Shown piece by piece: positions 1 to 7,280 of a DNA stretch of 10,117 bases. Position 1 is the stretch's first letter, and every line of letters starts with the position of its first letter. The stretch is from the NCBI GenBank assembly GCA_945787595.1, contig CALZJV010000214.1, forward strand, positions 1 to 10,117, given 5' to 3'. The position numbers and the translations under genes are program-made. Under the pieces are notes generated by a model. That model did no database searches. It was not told where the DNA came from and saw nothing but the letters and a program-made list of their open reading frames with translations. The stretch is from an uncultured Desulfobacterales bacterium. Its GTDB lineage: Bacteria > Desulfobacterota > Desulfobacteria > Desulfobacterales > JAFDCJ01.

Positions 1-118
1 AGGGACGAGAATGCAACCCCTGGCCCAGACCTGGCATTTCAAAGTGTGGTGATGGAAAGCCAAGCCCATAGAATGCGAAAGCAATTTTATAGCCACATCA
101 CGTCGCACCAGGGCGGGC

Positions 119-151
119 TTGAACCCCTTAACCTTTGAACCCGTGAACGCC
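119..151. repeat. degenerate TTGAACC-type short repeats
   Basis: Related short units follow one another: TTGAACCCC at 119-127, TTAACC at 128-133, TTTGAACCC at 134-142 and GTGAACGCC at 143-151. They share a (T)TGAAC core and lie in non-coding DNA. They resemble, but are not identical to, the TTGAAGA heptamers in the spacers around the hdr genes, so they may be a diverged relative or an unrelated low-complexity tract. Copy number is too low to call a defined element. Confidence 0.4.
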
Positions 152-263
152 TAAAATTTTAGCTTGACGAAAAGGTGCAAATCATCCATACCATAGTAAA
201 CAGATATGGAACAGTCGGATTTAATGCTTGCAATCGGATCGTCATCAACCGTTAGGAAGCCAT

Positions 264-270
264 GGGGAGG
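264..270 (+). promoter_or_regulatory. ribosome binding site of the response regulator
   Basis: GGGGAGG lies 8 bp before ATG 279 and decides the start of the response regulator over the upstream in-frame TTG at 228. Confidence 0.75.
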
Positions 271-278
271 ATAACAAT

Positions 279-749
279 ATGGGAAAAAGCCTTAAGATTG
301 TCATGGTCGATGATAACACCGATTATCTCTTTACCATGGAGACGTTTCTTAAAAGAAACGGCTTTGAGGTGGAGACTTCCGAGGATGGCGGGAAAGGATT
401 GGAATTGATCCGCGAAAAAACTCCCGATATTATTTTGCTGGATGTGATGATGGAGACTCTTTTCTCCGGTTTTGAACTCTGCAAACAGTTGCGGATGGAT
501 GATGACCTGAAGGATATCCCCATTATCGGCATTTCCGGCATGGTGGATGAATTGGGCATCGACTACAAACAGTGGCCCGACTATGACTATTTCAAACCGG
601 ACGCATTTCTCGATAAGCCGGTCGACAAACCAAAATTACTCAGGCTGATTCCGGAAACCATCGAAAAAGCAAAGAAACGCAAAAAGCGTCCAAAGTGGAA
701 AGAGAAAATGGACAAAGAATGGGCCCAAAAGGCGTCTCTTTCGCAATAA
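279..749 (+). CDS. single-domain response regulator (CheY-like receiver protein)
   Basis: A 156-residue protein made of one receiver (REC) domain and a short basic tail. The acidic pair D11-D12 after a hydrophobic first strand (KIVMVDD), the phospho-acceptor D55 in DIILLDVMM, the conserved Ser at 86 (GISG) and K113 followed by Pro (DKP) give the complete catalytic set for phosphotransfer from a histidine kinase. The stretch after about residue 130 is rich in Lys/Arg (KKRKKRPKWKE) and has no recognisable output domain, so the protein probably acts by protein-protein contact or as a phosphorelay intermediate. ATG at 279 is chosen because a strong GGGGAGG at 264-270 lies 8 bp upstream; the frame stays open to a TTG at 228, but the extra 17 residues lack an RBS and are not part of the domain. 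No kinase gene is visible. The redox cluster starts 376 bp downstream on the same strand, so a regulatory link is possible but unproven. Confidence 0.9.
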   Translation: MGKSLKIVMVDDNTDYLFTMETFLKRNGFEVETSEDGGKGLELIREKTPDIILLDVMMETLFSGFELCKQLRMDDDLKDIPIIGISGMVDELGIDYKQWPDYDYFKPDAFLDKPVDKPKLLRLIPETIEKAKKRKKRPKWKEKMDKEWAQKASLSQ

Positions 750-1125
750 AATATCCACGGCATTTCAGGGATCAGGGCCGCGGGTACTCACAATTCGCGA
801 AACGTGTTCGTCTTCCGGGTTGGGCAGCAGCTCAATATTAAAGTTTGCCTTCGTTGCCTTTCATTGAATACGATCCAGTATCCTGCTCAGCATTTGGCTG
901 ATCGTTTATTGCCGCGTCCTTATGAATCTATACGAATCCATGCTCAACACTTCCTTGCGCTGCTGTTTCTTGGGTTATGCTGTCTCGGATAATCACCGCC
1001 GGATTAACTCTCACAACGTTCTCCGAGCCGGAATCCGGCCATCAAACTTACGGGTTGGAAGCGGCACCGCAGGCCCGCAGAATTTAGCTTCTGCAAAAAG
1101 CGAACAACCTGGAGATGGTTAACCA
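750..1125. other. 376-bp spacer without a convincing gene
   Basis: Two short + frames (804-992 and 922-1122) occur here, but both lack a ribosome binding site and family-like composition, so neither is called. A small hairpin, TCAGC/GCTGA with loop ATTTG at 888-902, sits inside a larger imperfect pairing of CGATC (872-876) with GATCG (901-905). It is not followed by a clear T-tract, so it is a weak terminator candidate for the response regulator at best. The spacer should contain the promoter of the redox cluster; no good sigma-70 or sigma-54 match was seen by eye. Confidence 0.45.
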
Positions 1126-2865
1126 ATGTTCAATTCTCTTTTTCTGACCGCCCTCATCCTTTTTCTCCTCGGCTTAATCTATAAAGTTTCAAATTGGTTT
1201 TTTAAAACGGTTGCAATCCCTGTGCAAACCATCACAACCTCCCAACGAGTGCGATCAGCAGTCGGGGGCATCTTAAGTGTGGTTTTCAGCGCAAAACTTC
1301 TTATAGTTCTTAAAATCATCCTTATAGATGTGTTGCTGCAGGGAAGGGTTTTCAAGGAAGATGTGATCCGCTGGCTGGCTCACATGCTGATTTTTTATGG
1401 GTTCATGCTACTGCTGATAATGCATGCGCTGGATTCCGAGGTAACCGAGGCGTTATTCAGTGATTATTACGCGACGGTGAATCCTTTTTTCTTTCTGAGG
1501 GATCTTTTCGGCGCCATGGTGGTCATCGGTGTGACGATGGCAGTTTTTCGCCGCTATTTTTCAAAAACACCACGCCTTAGAACCGGCCCCAAAGATCACT
1601 ATGCCATCATCATCCTGGCCGTCATCATGTTCTCGGGAATAGGGTTGGAAGGACTTAAGATAACATCCCATAGTGAGTTTATGCGCATGGTGGAAGACTA
1701 TGCCGGTTTGGATGATGAAGATGAAATTCAGGCACTTGAAGCTGTCTGGGTCGATGATTTCGGCGTCGTGTCACCCAATATCCAAGGTCCGTTTGATGAT
1801 GATCTCTTATCTGCCGGTTACGAGGTGCACGAAGGTAGCTGCCTGGATTGCCACGCTTCTGCCAAATGGGCATTTACCGGATTTACCATGGCCAAAATCA
1901 TCAAGCCGGTGGCATTGTGGCTGGATGAAGCCGACGGCATTACCATCCTCTGGTATATTCATTTTACCGCCTGTTTTGCCGGCCTTGCCTATCTTCCGTT
2001 CAGTAAGATGTTTCACATGGTTGCCGCGCCGCTGAGCTTAATTGCCGGTCAGGTGATGGATTCTCGAAGATCTTTGCCGGCAAACATTTTAACGCGCCAG
2101 ATGGTGGAATTGGACGCCTGCACTCATTGCGGTAGCTGCAGTCTTCATTGCTCTGCCGGGATGATATACGAAGCGCTCGGCAATGAATATATTCTGCCTT
2201 CGGAAAAAATGACATTCCTTAAGAAAATGGTTTCCGGCAGACCTCTGGATGACAGGCAGTTGGATGCTATCCAGCAGGGTGTCTATATATGCACCAATTG
2301 TGACCGCTGCACGGTTCGCTGCCCATCCGGAATACAGCTAAAGGAATTGTGGTATGCGGTCCGGGAAGAGTTGCTGGTAAAGGGTCCGCCGTTTGCTGCC
2401 ATTTTATCTCCTTTTTCATTTGCCCGGGGTGTGGTGGTCCAGGAAAAGCTTACAGCCGGAGACTACATGCTGCCTATTGAAAAAGCCAATGAAAAGGTTG
2501 CCGGGCAGTTTAAAGCACTGATGCGTCAGGATGCTGTAATTCCTTTGAATACTCTGCCACGGGAAAACCCAAAGCCGGTGTTAAAAGACGATACGTTCGC
2601 ACATTGTTTCAGCTGCCAGAGCTGCACCACGGTATGTCCGGTTGTTGGGAACTATGACCGTCCGGAGCAGGTGCTGGGAATGTTGCCCCATCAGATCATG
2701 AGCTGTCTGGGGCTGGGATTAACAGAAATGGCGACCGGTGCAAAAATGATCTGGGACTGCTTGACATGTTATAAATGCCAGGAAAACTGTCCACAGCAGG
2801 TTGAGGTTTGCGACCTGCTATTCGGCTTGAAAAATGTTGCCGCGAAACAGGGCGAACTCAATTGA
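1126..2865 (+). CDS. membrane cytochrome b fused to HdrC/HdrD-type ferredoxin domains, with a c-heme motif
   Basis: A 579-residue fusion. Residues 1-310 form a NarI/HdrE/DsrM-like membrane cytochrome b with hydrophobic segments near 3-24, 45-71, 83-102, 122-143, 158-178 and 275-300. Candidate b-heme ligands are H86, H100, H279 and H297; the last two are 18 residues apart in one helix, as in NarI. The loop at about 180-270 should be periplasmic if the Fe-S part is cytoplasmic, and it holds a CXXCH c-heme motif (C239, C242, H243). The C-terminal half has four CXXCXXCXXXC motifs: C332/335/338/342, C389/392/395/399, C494/497/500/504 and C545/548/551/555. The first pair resembles an HdrD/DsrK N-terminal ferredoxin and the second pair a complete HdrC; no CCG domain is present. 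GGAG at 1111-1114, 11 bp before ATG, supports the start. Known relatives (HdrE, DsrM, QmoC) pass electrons between membrane quinone or methanophenazine and a cytoplasmic Hdr-type module. Here the partners are probably the HdrB and HdrA encoded next. The direction of electron flow cannot be read from sequence. Confidence 0.88.
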   Translation: MFNSLFLTALILFLLGLIYKVSNWFFKTVAIPVQTITTSQRVRSAVGGILSVVFSAKLLIVLKIILIDVLLQGRVFKEDVIRWLAHMLIFYGFMLLLIMHALDSEVTEALFSDYYATVNPFFFLRDLFGAMVVIGVTMAVFRRYFSKTPRLRTGPKDHYAIIILAVIMFSGIGLEGLKITSHSEFMRMVEDYAGLDDEDEIQALEAVWVDDFGVVSPNIQGPFDDDLLSAGYEVHEGSCLDCHASAKWAFTGFTMAKIIKPVALWLDEADGITILWYIHFTACFAGLAYLPFSKMFHMVAAPLSLIAGQVMDSRRSLPANILTRQMVELDACTHCGSCSLHCSAGMIYEALGNEYILPSEKMTFLKKMVSGRPLDDRQLDAIQQGVYICTNCDRCTVRCPSGIQLKELWYAVREELLVKGPPFAAILSPFSFARGVVVQEKLTAGDYMLPIEKANEKVAGQFKALMRQDAVIPLNTLPRENPKPVLKDDTFAHCFSCQSCTTVCPVVGNYDRPEQVLGMLPHQIMSCLGLGLTEMATGAKMIWDCLTCYKCQENCPQQVEVCDLLFGLKNVAAKQGELN

Positions 2866-2926
2866 GAGTTGAGAATAAACAATCTATTTGAGGCTCGATC
2901 TGGTTAGACCCTTAGTACATTCGAAT

Positions 2927-3019
2927 GATTGAATATTTAATAGGACGTGGCGATTCGAGACGCAAGCGCCTGGGTTGCGCGAGCGACATCCACAAATATT
3001 CAATCTTCAATCTTCAATT
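2927..3019. repeat. inverted-repeat element with heptamer tail in the spacer before hdrB
   Basis: GATTGAATATTT at 2927-2938 and AAATATTCAATC at 2994-3005 are perfect 12-bp inverted arms 55 bp apart. The right arm runs into tandem heptamers ATATTCA (2996-3002), ATCTTCA (3003-3009) and ATCTTCA (3010-3016). The core is GC-rich and contains CGCAA/TTGCG, a small hairpin at 2961-2979. It shares arms, but not core, with the elements after hdrA and after the FrhB-family gene. It has no coding capacity and is probably a small REP- or MITE-like dispersed repeat. Confidence 0.65.
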
Positions 3020-3051
3020 CCGATTCGTCCGGGTTAGGTTGTAATAAAAAA

Positions 3052-3927
3052 ATGAAATTCGCATTATTCGTTGGCTGTAACATTCCAGCAAGAGTCAGTC
3101 AGTACGCTGAGGCCACAGAGGCGGTTTTTAAGAAATTGGACATTGAGCTCGTTGAGTTTCCCGAATTTAATTGCTGTGGTTATCCGGCCAGAAATATCAA
3201 TCATCGAGCCTTTGTACTATCCGCTGCTAAAAATTTAGCGATCGCCGAAGCCGCCGGCCTTAACCTAATGGCGATGTGCAAATGCTGCTACGGGACCTTA
3301 AAAACAGCCGAATACCAGTTGCGCCGGGATGCGGACTTAAAAAGTGATATTAACTCCATCCTGGAAAAAGAAAAACTTCATTATGAAGGCAGTGTCAGGA
3401 TAAACCATTTGCTGTCGGTGCTGCATCGAGAAGTGGGGCTGGAAAAATTGAAGCCTTTTATTTCAAAAACCTTCAATGGGCTTCAAATCGCCACCAGCTA
3501 CGGGTGCCATGCGCTGCGACCAAGTATGGTCACCGGTTTCGATGATCCGGTGTCTCCGCAACTGTTTGATGAACTCGTCGAAATCACTGGTGCTTACAGT
3601 GTCGACTGGGCTCGCAAGCTTGATTGTTGCGGAGCGCCCCTGACAGGAATAAATGACAAGCTGGCAATGGACATGGCCTTAAAAAAGTTAGCCAGTGCCA
3701 AAGATGCAGGTGCTCATTTTGTATGTACCGCCTGTCCATATACCCAGATACAATTTGATTGGGTTCAGACCCGAATGGCGGCGAATATTGAAAACTGGGA
3801 ACCTCTGGCCCCGATTCTTTATCCACAACTATTGGGATTATGTATGGAGATTGATGAAGATACCCTTGGACTTTCTAAAAATCAGCTTGAACTTAACCAT
3901 ATTACGTCATTTCTAATGTCGGAGTAA
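3052..3927 (+). CDS. hdrB: heterodisulfide reductase subunit B (HdrB), catalytic CCG-domain protein
   Basis: A 291-residue protein, the normal length for HdrB, starting with the typical [14 protein letters not shown]. Both CCG (cysteine-rich) domains are complete: C9, C41-C42 and C76/C79 (with extra C78) form the first; C152, C192-C193 and C225/C228 form the second. In methanogen HdrB these cysteines bind two non-cubane [4Fe-4S] clusters that cleave a heterodisulfide (CoM-S-S-CoB). Bacteria of this kind lack those cofactors, so the real substrate is unknown; a protein disulfide (as with DsrC) or another low-molecular-weight disulfide is possible. ATG 3052 is preferred over the GTG at 2947, because the extra 35 residues would be translated from the repeat element and do not resemble HdrB. 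The RBS is weak (TTAGG around 3034-3038). It ends 2 bp before hdrA, indicating translational coupling, and GGAG at its end (3921-3924) serves as the hdrA RBS. Confidence 0.93.
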   Translation: MKFALFVGCNIPARVSQYAEATEAVFKKLDIELVEFPEFNCCGYPARNINHRAFVLSAAKNLAIAEAAGLNLMAMCKCCYGTLKTAEYQLRRDADLKSDINSILEKEKLHYEGSVRINHLLSVLHREVGLEKLKPFISKTFNGLQIATSYGCHALRPSMVTGFDDPVSPQLFDELVEITGAYSVDWARKLDCCGAPLTGINDKLAMDMALKKLASAKDAGAHFVCTACPYTQIQFDWVQTRMAANIENWEPLAPILYPQLLGLCMEIDEDTLGLSKNQLELNHITSFLMSE

Positions 3928-3929
3928 TT

Positions 3930-6900
3930 ATGCCAACATCAAACTTAGGTTCGGTCATAGTGGTCGGCGGCGGCATTACCGGGATGCAGGCCTCCCTGGA
4001 TCTCGCCGACTCCGGATATTATGTTTACCTTGTCGAAGAATCAAGCTCGATCGGCGGAATGATGTCGCAGCTGGATAAGACGTTCCCCACCAATGATTGC
4101 GCGATGTGAATTATCTCGCCCAAACTGGTCGAGGTCGGCCGGAATATCAATATTGAGCTGCTAACACTGACTGAAGTAAAAAGCCTTAGCGGTGAAGAAG
4201 GCAATTTTACAGTTAGGCTGACGCAACACCCGCGCTACGTTGATATGGACAAGTGTATCGCCTGCAGCGCCTGTTCCGAGAAATGCCCTAAGAAGGTTTC
4301 CAACGCCTATGACAGCGGTCTGAGTAAACGCAAGGCTGTCTATGTGCAGTATGCGCAGGCGGTTCCGCTAAAATACGCCATCGATGCCGATAATTGCATT
4401 TATCTCACCAGGGGTAAGTGTAAGGCCTGTGAAAAATTTTGTCCGACCGGTGCCATTAAATTTGAGGATGAGCGAAAAGAATTGGAATTGAATGTCGGCG
4501 CCGTCATTCTAACGTCCGGCAGCCAAGCATTTGATCCCCAAATTTATGACACCTACGGGTATTCAAAATCAGATAATATCGTAACAAGTCTGGAATTTGA
4601 AAGAATCCTTTCCGCATCCGGTCCCTATGGAGGCCACTTGCTCAGGCCGTCGGACAAAATCGAACCGCAAAAAATTGCCTGGCTTCAGTGTGTGGGTTCC
4701 AGAGATAACCATATTGGTGCCAGAGGATACTGCTCAGGAGTTTGCTGCACCTATGCCATCAAAGAGGCAATCCTGGCCAAGGAACATAGTCGAAACGGTT
4801 TGGATGCCGCCATTTTTTATATCGATATTCGAACCTTCGGCAAGGATTTCGAACGCTACTACAACCGCGCAAAAGACGACCTGGGTGTTCGGTTTATCAA
4901 GTCGCGTATTTCCCACGTCGAGCCCCTGAATGCAGACGGAAAACACCTCATCCACTATGTCGACGAAAAAGGAAGCAGGGTTGAGGAAAATTTTGACATT
5001 GTTGTTCTGTCCGTTGGTCTGGGAGTCGGCAATAGCACGGCCGCCCTGGCGAAAAAACTGGCTGTTGATTTAGATCATTATCAATTTGTAAGAACCCGCG
5101 GCCTCGATCCGGTTCAAACCTCGAGACCGGGCATTCACGTCTGCGGCACCATCCAGGCGCCAAAAGATATTCCGTCCTCGGTAATTGATGCCAGTGCGGC
5201 GGCCGGCAACGTCGGCAGCAAACTCTTTGATTCCCGTGGGACACTTACAAAAACAAAAAAGGTAGCCGAAGAGTTTGACATTCGTGGAGAACCTCCGCGG
5301 GTTGGGGTATTTGTCTGCTGCTGCGGCACGAATATTGCGGGCTTCGTCGATGTTCCCCAAGTCGTTCAATACGCTAAAACTTTGCCAAATGTCGTCTATA
5401 CTGAAAAAAACCTTTTTAGCTGCTCCCAGGATACCCAAAGCCAAATTACCCAGATCATTAAGGATCACAGGCTCAATCGTGTAGTGGTATCTGCCTGCAC
5501 GCCTAAAACCCATGAGCCGCTGTTTCAGGAGACACTGATCAATGCCGGGCTTAACAAATATCTATTTGAGATGACGAATATCCGCAACCAGTGCTCATGG
5601 GTTCACAAGGAAGACATGGAAAAGGCCACTGAAAAGGCCAAGAATCTGGTTCGAATGTCGGTTGCCAAGGTCGCACTGCATGAACCCCTGGAAGAACCGG
5701 TCATGAAAGTCAATCAGGCCGTGCTGGTGATTGGCGGCGGCGTTGCAGGCATGACCGCCGCCCGAACTTTGGCTGCGCAAGGATACACAACCTATCTTAT
5801 TGAAAAGGACTCCGATCTTGGCGGCCAGGCACTGTATCTGAAGGAAACCTGGCAGGGAGAAAACATCAGCGGTTTTGTAGACGAGTTGATTCAACACGTA
5901 CAAACCGATCAGAACATCAGAGTCTTTTTAAATGCACACGTCCAGGATGTCGACGGATTCGTCGGCAATTTCAAAACCACCGTCCAAACTGAAGGTGGAA
6001 CCCAGGTACTTGAACATGGTGTCACGATAATTGCCTCCGGTGCAAAAGAGTTTAAACCTGAAAATTTTTTATATGGTCAGGAACCGCGAGTGCTGACAGG
6101 TCTGGAATTCCAGCAAAAAATGAAGGTCAACGAGTCCTTTGGCCCTGCTTGCCGAACGGCTGTATTCGTCCAATGTGTGGGCTCCCGCAATGAACAGCGG
6201 CCCTACTGCTCGAAGGTTTGCTGCACCCAATCCATAAAAAGTGCTTTGGACCTGAAAACAGTCAATCCCGAAACAAGCATTTTCGTATTGTACAGAGATA
6301 TGAGATCTTACGGTCTGCGCGAAGATCTTTACCGGGAAGCCCGCGATAAAGGCATAAAATTCATCCGCTACAACAACGATAACGGAATCTCAGTCAGCAA
6401 GAACGAAAATAGTCTGGAAATCAACTTTACGGACCGTGTTCTTCGGAGACCGATGGCGATTCACAGCGATCTTTTAATTTTGGCGAGCGCCATCGTTCCG
6501 CAAAAAGAAAATCCGCTGGCACAGTTATACAAAGTGTCGCAGAATGATGACGGGTTTTTTGCCGAAGCCCACGTCAAACTGCGGCCCAATGATTTTGCCA
6601 CTGACGGCGTCTTTGTATGCGGCCTGGCGCATGCCCCCAAGCCGATTGATGAATCGATTTCCCAGGCTCAGGCGGCTGCGTCCAGAGCCGTAACTGTCTT
6701 ATCCGCTCTTGAGCTTTCCGTCAGCGGCACGGTTGCTCTGATTGACCCGAACTTTTGCAGCCGCTGCGGCGTATGCGTCTCGGTATGCCCGTATTCGGCC
6801 CCCAAATTCAATGAAAAGACCGGCAAGGCCGATATTCAGCCGACATTATGCAAGGGATGCGGACTTTGCACGGCCTCATGCCGATCCGGCGCCATTCATC

Positions 6901-6989
6901 TCAAGGGATTTGACACCGGTCAAATTATGGCCATGATAGAAACATGTATGTTCGAAGAAGAAACTGTTGGAGTGACGAATGTCAAATGA
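3930..6989 (+). CDS. hdrA: selenocysteine-containing tandem HdrA (heterodisulfide reductase subunit A, two flavin modules)
   Basis: A 1019-residue cytoplasmic flavoprotein, read through an in-frame TGA at 4107-4109 as Sec60. Module 1 (about 1-440) has a Rossmann FAD motif ([11 protein letters not shown] from residue 9), the [12 protein letters not shown] stretch where other HdrAs have a CXXC-like Cys, an inserted ferredoxin (C109/112/115/119 and C156/164/167/171) and CVGSR...CC at 254-273. Module 2 (about 455-1019) begins with the HdrA N-terminal domain (CCCGTNI, 463-469; [12 protein letters not shown]), then a second FAD motif (VIGGGVAGM from about 600), CVGSR at 749 and a C-terminal ferredoxin (C943/946/949/953 and C974/977/980/984). 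Module 2 lacks the Sec/Cys stretch and the inserted ferredoxin. Ordinary HdrA is about 650 residues, so this is a fusion of two HdrA-like units. Known HdrA bifurcates electrons at FAD; which flavin would do so here is open. The start has GGAG 5 bp upstream. Without recoding, gene callers would start at ATG 4245 and lose the first 105 residues. Confidence 0.93.
4107..4142 (+). promoter_or_regulatory. in-frame TGA (Sec codon 60 of hdrA) with candidate bacterial SECIS hairpin
   Basis: TGA at 4107-4109 is in frame with both the start at 3930 and the long downstream frame. The candidate hairpin pairs 4125-4130 (CTGGTC) with 4137-4142 (GGCCGG): six pairs, two of them G-U, closing a GAGGTC loop at 4131-4136. 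The loop begins with G and starts 21 nt after the TGA, within the spacing and loop rules published for bacterial SECIS elements. A competing hairpin, CTCG (4115-4118) with CGAG (4130-4133), has a loop closer to the TGA. Folding was done by eye, so the hairpin is less certain than the recoding. Confidence 0.6.
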
Positions 6990-7011
6990 CGAATGCGGAA
7001 TGCGGAATTAT

Positions 7012-7259
7012 GGAATCGCTTCGCTCTATCCTTTTTGATAGTTCTATAAACAGCTGCTTTAAAAAATGATAATAATTTAGCTATTTGAACATAGGACACA
7101 GATTTGCACAGATTTACCTGGATCCCAACAATGTTTGTGTTTCATTCTTTCATAGTAGAAAAAATTACTAAAATATCTGTGTATTCCGTGTCCCTTTTTG
7201 ATTAGGCTAAAATCGACAGAATTCCATAAATATTCAATATTCAATCGTCAATATTCAAT
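7012..7259. repeat. interrupted copy of a spacer repeat element (heptamer family)
   Basis: The left half (GGAATCGCTTCGCTCT from 7012, continuing to 7036) and the right half (7211-7238) match the two halves of the uninterrupted element at 8484-8541; the right half agrees at 25 of 28 positions. The right end continues as period-7 units ATATTCA at 7230-7236, 7237-7243 and 7251-7257. Between the halves lie about 163 bp that the other copy lacks, bounded by CCTTTTTGAT at 7030-7039 and again at 7193-7202. GAATGCG is repeated in tandem just upstream, at 6991-6997 and 6998-7004. Confidence 0.6.
7094..7193. repeat. imperfect inverted repeat (GGACACAGAT-type) inside the hdrA-frhB spacer
   Basis: The left arm, 7094-7113, begins GGACACAGATTT and ends GCACAGAT. 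The right arm, 7175-7193, reads ATCTGTGT then CCGTGTCC; its reverse complement, GGACACGGAATACACAGAT, matches the ends of the left arm with a variable middle. The arms enclose about 60 bp of AT-rich DNA with no gene. The right arm ends at the boundary of the insertion described for the surrounding element, so this may be a miniature mobile or REP-like unit. Confidence 0.5.
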
Positions 7260-7280
7260 GCGTTAAAACATGGAGTACCC

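Larger units (their letters stand above)
1..278. other. gene-free leader region before the response regulator
   Basis: No convincing reading frame was found on either strand. A 7-bp inverted pair, CAAGCCC at 61-67 and GGGCTTG at 115-121, brackets part of it, and TAAAATTTTA at 152-161 is a perfect palindrome. A TTGACG at 164-169 could be a -35 box, but the hexamer 17 bp downstream (CATACC) is a poor -10, so no promoter is called. The region presumably contains the promoter of the response regulator and the tail of whatever lies upstream of the window. Confidence 0.5.

Noticed and set aside
228..278. TTG 228 as the start of the response regulator
   Set aside because: No ribosome binding site, and the REC domain begins just after ATG 279, which has a strong GGGGAGG upstream.
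804..1122. Two overlapping short + frames (804-992 and 922-1122) as genes
   Set aside because: Neither has an RBS or a recognisable protein pattern; they overlap each other and look like open frames by chance in the spacer.
2947..3051. GTG 2947 as the start of hdrB
   Set aside because: The added 35 residues come from the inverted-repeat element, lack HdrB similarity, and the canonical HdrB N-terminus begins exactly at ATG 3052.
5070..5513. 147-residue minus-strand frame inside hdrA
   Set aside because: It lies wholly opposite a strongly conserved part of HdrA and is a shadow of its codon pattern.
4245..6989. HdrA starting at ATG 4245 as a 914-residue protein, or hdrA as a pseudogene broken at 4107
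   Set aside because: The upstream 105 codons encode the conserved FAD motif and the HdrA TFPTNDC stretch in the same frame, with an RBS at the 3930 start; the only interruption is a TGA at a Cys position, typical of Sec recoding.
7026..7041. CTATC-CTTTTT-GATAG hairpin as the hdrA terminator
   Set aside because: Only a 5-bp AT-leaning stem, with the T-run in the loop rather than after the stem; it is part of the repeat element.
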